Positions 20,201 to 29,690 of a stretch of DNA of 64,000 nt are shown piece after piece. Every line of letters starts with the position of its first letter. Positions within the stretch are counted from its first letter, which is position 1. The notes under the pieces are model-generated. The model was not told the DNA's origin. It saw nothing but the letters and a program-made list of their open reading frames with translations, and made no database searches. A program made the position numbers and the translations under genes. Source of the stretch: Puccinia triticina (Eukaryota > Basidiomycota > Pucciniomycetes > Pucciniales > Pucciniaceae); assembly GCF_026914185.1 (NCBI RefSeq), contig NC_070561.1:2046001-2110000 (forward strand). The letters are read 5' to 3'.

Positions 20201-23191
20201 ATGCCATTATCTCTCAATCCCCCATTGTCAAGGCCACCACTCTCAAGAGATCCTTACCTCACTCCTTTAAGCCCTTTTCCTCCACCATTCACTCCTACCT
20301 CCAAGATTACTCAAGAAAGGCTGGACCTCATCAATTTTGGACCTCCTGGATGGCTTTCTCCTCAAGAATATCTCCTGCTGGTATGGGTAATTGTGATTAG
20401 ACAAGGTGCTTTGGCTTTTGTAGAAACAGAAAGAGGCCTTCTTAAACACACCTATGGACAGCCTTATATTATTCCAGTCATTCCTCATGAACCTTGGCAA
20501 CAGAAACCAATTCCAATCCCTGCACCCATCAAAGACCAGGTTATAGAATTGGTAAGGGAAAGACTCAGCACTGGCCTCTATGAACAATCCTTTTCCAGTT
20601 ATTCCAGCCCTATATTTTGTGTAAAGAAGCAGGATGGTAAGCTCAGAATTGTACATGACCTTCAGAAACTCAACAAAGTCACCATTAAGGACGCTGGACT
20701 ACCACCAAAGACAGAGGAACTCATTGAATCATTCACTGGAAGGGCTTGCTATGGACTAGGTGATATTATGGGAGGATATGATGAAAGAGAATTAGCTCCA
20801 GAATCCAGACCTTTGACCACCTTTGAAACACCCCTTGGAAGATTTCAACTTACCAGATTACCCCAAGGAGCCACCAATTCAGTTGCAGTTTACCAGGCCC
20901 AAATGATGTGGATACTCCAGGATGAATTACCTCAACATATGGGAATCTTTGTGGATGATGGAGGTATAAAAGGACCAACCTCTGACTACAATGAAGAAAC
21001 TCTAAAGGACAACCCCCAGATCAGAAGATTTATCTATGAATATGCCATTACTCTGGAAAGGATTCTTTTCAGGATTGAAGAAGCTGGACTCACCATCTCT
21101 GGGAAGAAATTTGCTTGCTGTGTACCTGCTCTGGATCTGGTTGGCCATGTGGTTTGTAAGGAAGGCAGAAGGATATCCATCAAGAAGCTCAACAAAATTG
21201 AAACCTGGCCAACTCCCACCACTCCTTCAGATGTCAGAGGATTCCTAGGTATCTGTGTATATGTTAGAATGTTCATTAAAAATTACTCAACCATTACTGC
21301 TCCACTCAGAAGACTCACCAGGAAGGACTCCTCTTGGGATTGGACTGAAGATTGCCAGGATGCCTTTGAGGACCTTAAAAGGATTGTTGGAACTGATATC
21401 ACCCTGAAGAAATTGGACTATGGACCTAATGCTGGCTTAATCAAACTCTCAGTGGACTCCAGTGTTATTGCTGCAGGTGCTGTTCTTACTCAACAGGATT
21501 CTGATGGATTGGAAAGGCCTGTGTTATATGAGTCAGTAGTCTTTTCACCCAGGGAATCAAAGTACTCACAATCCAAATTAGAACTCTGTGGTGTTGCCAA
21601 GATCCTCAAGAAACTTCAAACCAAACTGTGGGGCCAACATTTTCAACTCAGAGTGGATGCCCAGTGCCTTATTGGAATGATCAACAACCCTTCACTTCCC
21701 AATGCCCCTATGAACAGATGGATTGCATTTATTCAGTTATTCTCCTATGACCTTGTTCACACTCCTGGAAAAACTTTCACCTTACCTGATGGACTTTCAA
21801 GAAGACCCCCTGATTCTGATGAAGATGACTGTCCTAGCTTTGATGAAGATGAAACCTGGATCAAACCTCACCCTGGATTTGGAACTAAACATTCTTCTTT
21901 TGGCCTGCTTCTGGGGACATCAGCTAAGTTGGGGGAGGGGGTAAGTAACTTGCAGCAAGGAATTTGGAAGCACCTCCAGGAATACCTTTCAACCATGAAC
22001 AAACCTCCAGGATGCAGCAGCCTGGAATTCAAGAAAATTTTGCACAAATCAGCCAACTTCTTCCTTTCCAATGGAGCCTTGCACAGGATCAACAAACCAT
22101 TCTCCCAGATAGTAGTCACCTCCTCTTCAGCTCAGAATTCCATCCTCAATTCCCTTCATGAATCCTTAGGCCACAGAGGTATTGCTGAAACCTACAGAAG
22201 AATTAAACTCAGATTTTGGTGGCCAGGTCTCAAGAGAGGTGTTACCAAGTGGGTCCAGTCTTGTGAAGCTTGCCAGAAGAGGAGTTCAAAATTGCCAATG
22301 GAACCCAAGAAACCTACAGGAGCAGCAACCATCTTTGGAAGAGTCAGTTTGGATACAGTTCACATCAAAGCTGGCAAATGGAAATACCTGGTAATTGCAA
22401 GAGATGACCTTTCTGGATGGGTAGAGGCAGTTGGACTAGAAAAGATTCAAGCAAAGAAAATCTCTCAGTGGTTCTTGGACAACTGGATCTACAGATATGG
22501 AGCCCCTTGGTCAGTCACAGTGGATGGAGGATCTGAATTTGGACAACAATTTCAAAAATCCCTTCTGGAATCTGGAATCAAAATCAAAGTCACCACCCCT
22601 TATTATCCTGAAGCAAATGGTATGGTAGAAAGAGGACATCAGGCAATTAAGGATACCTTGGTCAAGCTCTGTGGAAAAGAAGGCAAGAAGTGGAGGAATT
22701 ATTTACCTTTAGTTTTATTTGCAGACAGAATTTCCACCAAAAGATCAACTGGTTACTCACCTTATGAATTAGTTCTTGGACAGCCCCCCATCTTACCCAT
22801 TGACCTAGAATTGGAAACCTTCTTTGGAGTGGATTGGTCAAAGGTAGAATCAACTCAGGATCTTTTATTGGCTAGGACTCAGCAGCTTGAAAACAGGGAT
22901 ACCATCTTGCAGCAAGCACACCAGCAGCTTATGGATTCCAGGAAGAACTCTGTGGACTATTGGAACAAGAAGAAAACATCAAGGCAGCCACTAAAGAAAG
23001 GTCAATTAGTAGTAGTGTATAACAAATCTTTGGACTCTCAGTTTGGCAAGCTCTTTGAAAATAAATGGAATGGCCCTTACAGAATCAAAGCTCAAAACCC
23101 AGGAGGATCTTACATCTTGGAAGAATTGGATGGCACAGAATTAGCCAGAAGGTTTGCTGCAACTCATGTCAAGGAATACCACTCCAGGTAA
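20201..23191 (+). CDS. pol: Pol polyprotein: reverse transcriptase, RNase H, integrase
   Basis: An intact 996-aa ORF in a different frame from gag, with its first ATG 127 nt after the gag stop; the frame itself opens after a TAA at 20162. The reverse transcriptase shows KLRIVHDLQKLNKVT, the LPQGATNS fingers motif and the catalytic FVDD box near residue 250. RNase H shows IKLSVDSSVIAAGAVLTQ, then SKLELCG and VDAQCL. Integrase has an HHCC finger (HESLGH ... CEACQ, near residues 652-690) and a DDE triad (SLDTVHIKAG near 716, TVDGGSEFG near 773, NGMVERGHQA near 809). A GPY/F-type module (KWNGPYRIKA) is near the end. All catalytic residues are present, so the enzyme may be functional. Confidence 0.95.
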   Translation: MPLSLNPPLSRPPLSRDPYLTPLSPFPPPFTPTSKITQERLDLINFGPPGWLSPQEYLLLVWVIVIRQGALAFVETERGLLKHTYGQPYIIPVIPHEPWQQKPIPIPAPIKDQVIELVRERLSTGLYEQSFSSYSSPIFCVKKQDGKLRIVHDLQKLNKVTIKDAGLPPKTEELIESFTGRACYGLGDIMGGYDERELAPESRPLTTFETPLGRFQLTRLPQGATNSVAVYQAQMMWILQDELPQHMGIFVDDGGIKGPTSDYNEETLKDNPQIRRFIYEYAITLERILFRIEEAGLTISGKKFACCVPALDLVGHVVCKEGRRISIKKLNKIETWPTPTTPSDVRGFLGICVYVRMFIKNYSTITAPLRRLTRKDSSWDWTEDCQDAFEDLKRIVGTDITLKKLDYGPNAGLIKLSVDSSVIAAGAVLTQQDSDGLERPVLYESVVFSPRESKYSQSKLELCGVAKILKKLQTKLWGQHFQLRVDAQCLIGMINNPSLPNAPMNRWIAFIQLFSYDLVHTPGKTFTLPDGLSRRPPDSDEDDCPSFDEDETWIKPHPGFGTKHSSFGLLLGTSAKLGEGVSNLQQGIWKHLQEYLSTMNKPPGCSSLEFKKILHKSANFFLSNGALHRINKPFSQIVVTSSSAQNSILNSLHESLGHRGIAETYRRIKLRFWWPGLKRGVTKWVQSCEACQKRSSKLPMEPKKPTGAATIFGRVSLDTVHIKAGKWKYLVIARDDLSGWVEAVGLEKIQAKKISQWFLDNWIYRYGAPWSVTVDGGSEFGQQFQKSLLESGIKIKVTTPYYPEANGMVERGHQAIKDTLVKLCGKEGKKWRNYLPLVLFADRISTKRSTGYSPYELVLGQPPILPIDLELETFFGVDWSKVESTQDLLLARTQQLENRDTILQQAHQQLMDSRKNSVDYWNKKKTSRQPLKKGQLVVVYNKSLDSQFGKLFENKWNGPYRIKAQNPGGSYILEELDGTELARRFAATHVKEYHSR
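21926..21938 (+). promoter_or_regulatory. Candidate central polypurine tract inside pol
   Basis: AAGTTGGGGGAGG here is identical to the 3' PPT core at 26356-26368, and the match extends upstream through CTGGGGACA. It lies in coding sequence (reads KLGEG). A central PPT would give a second plus-strand priming site during reverse transcription. Confidence 0.55.
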
Positions 23192-23358
23192 AAACAAATA
23201 AGGAATAATCAATTCATTTCTTTCCTCTTTTCTCTTTCTCATCTTCTTACACAATAACATAACAACAAAATAAAATCAAATCTATAAACAAATCAGAAAT
23301 AAATCAATATAAATCAGTCTCAAAAACACTCTCAAATAAAAATAACTAAATATAAAAA

Positions 23359-24133
23359 TCAAAAGCTCACCTCTTCTTCTTTTATCACTACATCACCCTC
23401 TTCCATTTCACTTTCCTCCTTCTCTTTCTCCTTTCCCTTCTCCTTATCTAAAAAAAATAAAAATAAAAATCAAAAGAAAATTAAAGCATAACATTAGTAA
23501 AAATCCTCAATAAAGAATAAAAATAGAACTTACCCTCAGCTCTTATCCTCTCCATTTCTGCTTCTACCCTCCAACCATCTTCCTCCTCTTCCACTTGGTC
23601 CCTCACCCTTAACAACTCCAGGGCATTCCTCTCCTCAGTTTCCTCTATCATGGCATCTATTATGGAATGAGTATCCATCTAAAAATCAAAATAGAAACAG
23701 GGAAAAATATCAGTATTATAATCAATCTTCTTTCTTTTCAAATTCTTATTCATATACATACGAAATCCATTCGACATACATGTGTAAAAGCGTCGTGGAA
23801 CCGGCTATACAATTTAAGGCGTGAGTTTCGTGCGGCAACCGGGTCGTCGAGATCCTCGCAAGCAAAGGCAAGAAGTCCTTGTTGGATATAGCGGCGCAAG
23901 GCATCGACTTCTTTGGGTTTAAAAGAGTCTCTCATGCCGGCGTTGTACGCGTGAACATTGTCGACGAACGAGTGCGCTCTGCAAATAGAAAAGGGGATTT
24001 TGTAGGAAGGACTAATGACGGCCTCTTCGTCGAGCTGCGAAGATGATATGGACGTATTGGACGAATAATCTACCAAGTTTTCAATGATATCTTTCGGCGA
24101 TGAGGGTGTGGAAATGGCGCTGGAGGCAAACAT
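23359..24133 (-). CDS. Antisense, intron-containing accessory gene of the Ty3/Gypsy element
   Basis: Lies between pol and the 3' LTR on the opposite strand. Three exons were resolved: 23762-24133 (ATG at 24133), 23534-23678 and 23359-23447, with donors GTATGT and GTAAGT and acceptors TTTTTAG and TTTTTTTAG. Their sum, 606 nt, is an exact 201-codon frame plus stop. Exon 1 is mixed in composition (KPKEVDALRRYIQQGLLAFA, then CEDLDDPVAARNSRL); exons 2-3 are strongly charged (EEEEDGWRVEAEMERIRAE, then DKEKGKEKEKEE), probably helical. No signal peptide, membrane segment or known domain is seen. The function is unknown: it might be a captured host gene or a regulatory antisense ORF of the kind reported in some plant Gypsy elements. 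Confidence 0.7.
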
Positions 24134-26353
24134 TACGGATAATCAAACGCGATAACGGAACTTTTCCGTTGGCCGACGACCTGGACCTTATAGATACTCA
24201 TTTTTTCTTCATTTTATGACGTCACTGTGGACGCCTTCACCGCTCAGAATCGTGTGGCGCGGATTCTCTTTCATTCTTTTAATATTGACTCTGGTGTTCG
24301 ACCCAGTTTAATTAATCCTTGGATCACTTTTGGATCGCCTACACGTCATTCATTATTCCTAAAATCTTTTTCAGTCGAATGGCCAGCTTCAGGAGTCCAT
24401 TTGGACAGTTTCTTGGCGGTACCTTTGGCTTATTTCATTATGTATTCCTTTAATTTCAACTCCCTTGCGGCGGAAACCGCGGAAATCATAATGAAACTTT
24501 GAACCATTCCAATAACGATTCGGCCGACCTCAAAATTAACATTAATCTTTCCAGTTTTCATCTTCCCGATCTCACCTTTCGTTTGAACTCGGTTTCAGCC
24601 GATTCTATCGAGCGGTTTCGGAATTATACGCGCTCAAAGTCACCTTAGTGTTTCCACGGGCTCATTCACAACTTTCATTCAGTGTTCACGGCGACCTATC
24701 TGTCGAATTAATTCTAAATATACCGTAATCCTTAATTCATCTTCTCTTTCCGTTCTTTCAAACTAATCCGGAATTAGACAATTCCATTGACTGAAAGCTG
24801 AGTTATATCCGAAAACAGTTTGCCTTATATTGACGCGGTGTTACTACTACGCGCACCCGCGGATCTCGCTTGGATCTTTAACCGGCCCTACACAATCAAT
24901 ACTCAACCCTTAAAAATAATTAGTATATACCATTTTAATCTAGAGAATCTTATCTTTCGAATGAACTCGGTTTCAAGAAATTTCATCGAGCCGTTCCGAA
25001 GATACAGGTCGACCATTTTCTATTTTTCTTCTCGTCATTCCGCACGCGCGCCTCCCGCTTGGAGCCCCCGCTCAGACATCAGGACCCCTCTTTCGACAGC
25101 ACGCGCGCATGGACACATGTTACATTCCTCCTCTGTACAAAATTTAACGCTTTTTCGTAGTGGACATGGGGAAATTAAAAGGAGTGAAGTACTCAAGAAT
25201 AAGGGGACACACAGACACACACACACGACACGGAGGAAAGAAGAAAGAGAAAAACCATCATCATGGAAAAGGAATTCATTCTGGAATAATCACTCATTTT
25301 TATCCATCCATCAATCCATCCAATCATCATTATTCCTTACCATCTAAATATTAATTACTGGACATCAATCAATTCATCCATCCATCAATCCATCCAATCA
25401 TCATTATTCCTTACCATCTAAATATTAATTACTGGACATCAATCAATTCATCCATCCATCAATCCATCCAATCATCATTATTCCTTACCATCTAAATATT
25501 AATTACTGGACATCAATCAATTCATCCATCCATCAATGATTAAATCCATCAATCCATCATTATTCCTTACCATCCCATAGCAATTACTGGACATCCAACC
25601 ACCACAATATTGGAACTTCATCATCTTCACCCTGTATTCTAGGAATTATTCAATCAGCAATCCAATCACTCATTCATTCATCATTATAATCAATTTCTTC
25701 CAACACATTGCAGCTCAGAAACCACCCAACTTGAGCAAGAATATTCTTTGGACAGCTTATCAACCTCTCTGGACTTCAAATTCTCTTCACTGAACTTTAC
25801 ATTATATACTCAGAAACTCAGAAATCCAGTCATTCAATTCCAAATCATTCACACCCTTCAGAAATTACAATTATCAACCTCATCAATCAATCAATCAATC
25901 ATCATCAATCATTGCATTCTTCCTTAGCCTCAGTTAGGCGGGAAAATTATTCTCCAGAATGTAAATTAGTCTAATATGTGTCTGTCTCAAGGATATTGCC
26001 TTCAGCAGAGTTAGATCTTCTTATACATTCAACCCTCATTGATAATTGGACCTTCTTTTGGATACTGGACTCTTTGGATTGGATACTGGACTATGGATAC
26101 TCTGGATACATAGGACTATTGGACTTTTAATTGGACTTGGACACCTTGGACGCAGATATACTGGACTTGGATTATACTTGGATTCTAATTGGCTTTGGAC
26201 ACTGGACTCTGGATTTGGACTGCTACTCAGGACTTTGGATTTCACCTTTTGGAGGAAGAACACTGGACTTTGGACTTTGGACTCTTGGACTCAACATTCT
26301 TCAACTCTTTCTGGATCACTCTTCTCTTTGGTGCATTGCCTGGGGACAGACAA
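24134..26353 (+). other. Long non-coding internal region before the 3' LTR
   Basis: About 2.2 kb without a supportable gene. It contains the upstream region of the antisense gene, a 74-bp tandem repeat, a CAATCAATCATC-rich tract near 25880-25910, and a TGGACT-rich simple-sequence tract (26040-26300). Confidence 0.5.
25304..25550 (+). repeat. 74-bp tandem repeat, three copies plus a partial
   Basis: The word TATTCCTTACCATCTAAATA recurs at 25331, 25405 and 25479, exactly 74 bp apart; each unit also contains CATCAATCAATTCATCCATC. A fourth, diverged copy follows at 25561. Confidence 0.85.
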
Positions 26354-26368
26354 TAAGTTGGGGGAGGA
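26354..26368 (+). promoter_or_regulatory. 3' polypurine tract
   Basis: ATAAGTTGGGGGAGGA lies directly against the 3' LTR start (TGTGG) and is the expected plus-strand primer site. The same sequence precedes the 3' LTR of the minus-strand element at 41629. Confidence 0.85.
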
Positions 26369-27300
26369 TGTGGTGCTCCATTCCAAACCATAAGTAGTAT
26401 TATATTGCTTTCTTTTACATATATTCATCATTACATTGAACATTTCCCCATAAACCTTCACAAATACCTCATTATTATTGCATATTCAGATTCTACATCA
26501 AATTTCACGTATAGTCCCTCATACATAGTATACCCTTATCTTCAATGGTTCAGTAGTTATAGAGGATATAAGACTTACAGATAATCTACAGTCTTCATTA
26601 GTTACAATACTCAATTCATTAGTAACTTACTTGAATCATTACAGTACATTACTTTTACATAATTACTTTCACATCCTAAACCCTTTACATACATTCCTCA
26701 TTATGTACTATGGCTATTATACACATTACATCATTAGATCTGTGCTTACCTCTTTCAGTAGTGCTCATCATTACAAGTTGTTACTATGTTCTCATCACTT
26801 TTCCCTATTAGTACATTCTTTTATTCCCATAACCAGCATTCCCTTTTCAGCATTGCTCATCATTACATACTGTTACTATGTTCACATCACTCTTCCTCAT
26901 TTGTACAACCTTCATTCTCATAGCCAGAACTCTTCATTGTCTGTGCTCATCCCTCCTTACTATAAGAATTGTCTTCCCCCCCCTCACTTGTACCTCATGC
27001 AGAGAAATATATACAGAATTTATAGATAATTTTGGATACAGAAATTATAAGTTCCCCACTCTCATCAATCCTCCATCTCTCTTACCCTCAGTAGTCAGTA
27101 GTTAAAGCTCATAGTACTAGCTCCTAAGATCAAGCAGAAATCAGCCACACCTTTTCTTCTTTTTTCTTAGTGTTACTCTCATCCCCTCAGCATTAGTCAG
27201 GAAGGCAGCCTCATCAGCACCCTTGCATAGCTTACATTAGTACTAGTGTTGCTATCCATTTACCTTCCAAGCTCTATTCTCCCCTTTGAGTAGTTCCACA
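26369..27300 (+). repeat. 3' LTR of the Ty3/Gypsy element
   Basis: 932 bp, matched to 16482-17413 throughout, with one base difference noticed at 26509. It abuts a GC-rich MITE remnant directly. Confidence 0.95.
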
Positions 27301-27651
27301 ACGTGCGCGTCCATATGGCTGCGCAGTCATAGCGGGTAGCGCTCTTTGGGCATAGGTAGGCGCAGCCGTGTGCCGCTGCGCAGTGATAGCGGGTAGCACT
27401 CTTCTAGCGGCACTTAGCGCGCTTTACGGCGACTGCGCTATTGCTGCGCAGTTTTTTAGCGATAGCGCAACGATTTGCGCTGCGCTGGCGCTTTTGGAAT
27501 TCAAGCAAAAATGTTTTGCGCTTTTTTTAGCGATAGCGATAGCTGAACCCGCTACGGATCCGCTTTTTGCCCGCGCTGAAAAGCGCGGCCGCGCTGCGCT
27601 GCGCTATATCAGCGCTTTTTTTAGCGCTGCGCAGCGCTTATAACACCGTTG
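27301..27651. repeat. GC-rich CAANG-type MITE remnant abutting the LTR
   Basis: Dense AGCGC/GCGCTA words, with a right end whose reverse complement is CAACGGTGTTATAAGCGC, a CAANG terminus like the other MITEs. The left end (ACGTGCGCGTCC) does not pair well and no 7-bp duplication is visible, so this copy is probably truncated. Confidence 0.5.
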
Positions 27652-27887
27652 GAACTTGGCTGATGGAGAAAATTTGCAATGTCAGCCCAACCCAACAGAC
27701 CCACAACCTCAAGCTTAACTAGGCCTGTACAGGGAGGAAGTGGGAGCAAGCAGCAGAGCTGTCCACTGCATGGTTTTTTGATTTGGGCTGAAAACCCTCT
27801 ATTTTGCCTTTGTTGTGCTGTAGCTGCTTTGTTGTTCACAATGGGGATGAGGATGGGCCGGGTTGGGTCGGAAAATTGCCAATCCGC
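27652..27887. other. No gene recognised
   Basis: Short spacer with GGTTGGGT-type words common elsewhere in the repeats. Confidence 0.3.
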
Positions 27888-28640
27888 TGCAAGACTCAAA
27901 AAGTGCAAGGGTGAAAGCGCTGCGCTTCAAAAAGCGCAGCGCAGCGGTTTTGGTGGTCGCTGCGCTGCGCTGAAAGTAGCGGCCCCGCCCGCTGCGCTAC
28001 CGCTTTTTGGGTCTGGCAAGAAGCGGGGACCCGCTACTTTCAGCGGTAGCGCAGCGGAACCATTGCTGCGCTACCGCTTTTTGAGCTGGCCGCGTAGCGC
28101 TGCCCCGCTGCCAGCCAAAAAAGCGCAGCGCAGCTGTTTTGGTGGCCGCTGCGCTACCGCTTTTTGGGCTGACCGCGCAGCGGTTCTCCGCTGCGCTGCA
28201 CTAAAAGACCGCTTTTTTGTAGCGCAGCGTTCTCCGCTGCGCTGCACTAAAAGACCGCTTTTTTGTAGCGCAGCGCAGCGTTTCAGCCTTGAAAAGTGGT
28301 AATGAAACCCTTTTGCTGAATTTCAAAGGGTATGATGGAGTTGCAAGCTCTGCCCTTCTGTTATCAGTCAACAAGACCCACCAAGCTCTGCTTGGCAAGT
28401 TTTATTAGGTGATAGGTCTGGTCTGTTCCAGATGAAATCTGTTTGACTGACAACATGTAAGTTTTTTAATCACTTTGTTATAGCGGTTGAATTCCTTTAT
28501 TATAGGGGTTGTTGTAAGGGTCTTAGGATTTGAGTGTGGATAAGTGTTGGGTGACTTGTGAGTTCTGGGTGAGGAACTGGGGAGCAGACCACTGGGGGTG
28601 GAGAGAGCTCCTTTTATAGACAAAAGTGGAGCCCCAGAGG
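27888..28640. repeat. Diverged LTR of the 40-48 kb element family (5' portion in + orientation)
   Basis: Starts TGCAAGACTCAAAAAGTG and, after a nested MITE, continues ACCCTTTTGCTGAAT, TGCAAGCTCTGCC, CAAGACCCACCAAG, in the same order as 40068-40190. CTCCTTTTATAGAC matches the TATA region of that LTR. The right boundary is unclear. Confidence 0.6.
27906..28291. repeat. GC-rich hAT-like MITE with 7-bp target duplication, nested in an LTR
   Basis: Left end CAAGGGTGAAAGCGCTGCGC; reverse complement of the right end CAAGGCTGAAACGCTGCGCT. Flanked by AAAAGTG at 27899-27905 and 28292-28298. The 386-bp interior is almost entirely AGCGCAGCG and GCTGCGCTACCGC words. The long ORF through it (about 27679-28302) is a by-product of that composition. 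Confidence 0.75.
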
Positions 28641-29690
28641 GGCTTGTGGTTTAGGGTTTCAGCTAATCTAGACAACAAGGTGGGGGATTTTAGCTGGTGG
28701 GAGTAGATACAAATGATGTCATGACCCCTCAGGGGCACATAAATGGTGTCAGAATATACAGAAAAACATTCTAAACATGCCAGGGGTGCATACATCATGT
28801 CAGAATATACAACAGAAAATTCTAACACATGCATAAGGTGACAGTAGACTGCATGAGCTGTCATACAGGGGTAATCAGTGTATACACAAAGTCTGAGGCT
28901 GCAGAAACAGTGTAAATGATGTCATATTATGTATATAAAGGAGTGTATTTAGCTAATATTTAATGATTGTAGCCTGACAGGGAGATGTATGTTTGCACCA
29001 CAGATGTTTTCTCAGCAACTGTTTACGAGTGCCTTCACACAATTCATGCCAAGGTTTGGTCCGATCCTTGTTAGTTACTGGTTTGAAGTTGGTTTGAAGT
29101 TGGTCTGATCTTGGTTAGAAGACCAGGTCATGTAATGCACAATCTATACTGATGTTACCTGGAATCATGCCAGATGTTTTGTGTAATGTAACCGTATAAT
29201 GTACACCATAACTATGTTGAAACCCAGCCCAAATTTATGATAAGTTGTACTCAATCTATAATTTTGACCAAAGATAAGAATTTTTTGACCATGATGATTT
29301 TTAACCTCTGTGTAAACCCATACCCTATATACAGGTTGCTCTGGAACATTCTTTTTATAATTTTCAGCACACACAGAATTCAAAAGGAGGTGTGTGAGGT
29401 GACAGAGTAATTATCAATGCTGCTTGAACTTGTTCCCCTTGGGCCAAGGTGTAATATGGGGAAGGTATCTTATCCTTGCCAAAGATACGCCAGTTTTTCT
29501 TAAATCATGATTTTAATCTGGTTTGAATTCGGTGTGCATTTTCTGAGGGGCTAGCTGGAAGTATTTGTCACACAACTGTACGCCCGTACGTTTGTGTGAC
29601 ACCTATATTATCACACAGCCAAGCAATGCCGAGCTGAGTGCCCACACAGCACCGGAATATTAGCTGAAATATTTAAAAGAGTTATATATA
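28641..29690. other. No gene recognised
   Basis: AT-rich decayed repeat sequence with several TGTCAGAATATACA words near 28750-28820. It contains the palindrome listed at 29566. Confidence 0.35.
29566..29601. repeat. 36-bp near-perfect palindrome TGTCACACAAC..GTTTGTGTGACA
   Basis: Arms TGTCACACAACTGTACG and (reverse complement) TGTCACACAAACGTACG around CC. A 36-bp palindrome with the same outer TGTCAC and inner GTACG occurs at 48006. Confidence 0.7.

Larger units (their letters stand above)
16482..27300 (+). mobile_element. Ty3/Gypsy LTR retrotransposon, 10.8 kb, structurally near-complete
   Basis: Two 932-bp LTRs (16482-17413 and 26369-27300) begin TGTGGTGCTCC and end AGTTCCACA. Between them lie a gag-protease ORF, a pol ORF with domains in the order RT, RNase H, integrase (Gypsy order), an antisense spliced gene, and a polypurine tract touching the 3' LTR. 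The only LTR difference I noticed is A at 16622 against G at 26509, so the insertion is young. The flanking tetranucleotides are ACAT on the left and ACGT on the right, a one-mismatch duplication. No chromodomain is seen at the integrase C-terminus. Confidence 0.93.

Noticed and set aside
27679..28302. 207-codon ORF rich in AAL/RCA repeats
   Set aside because: Runs through the AGCGC MITE; the peptide repeats mirror the DNA repeats.
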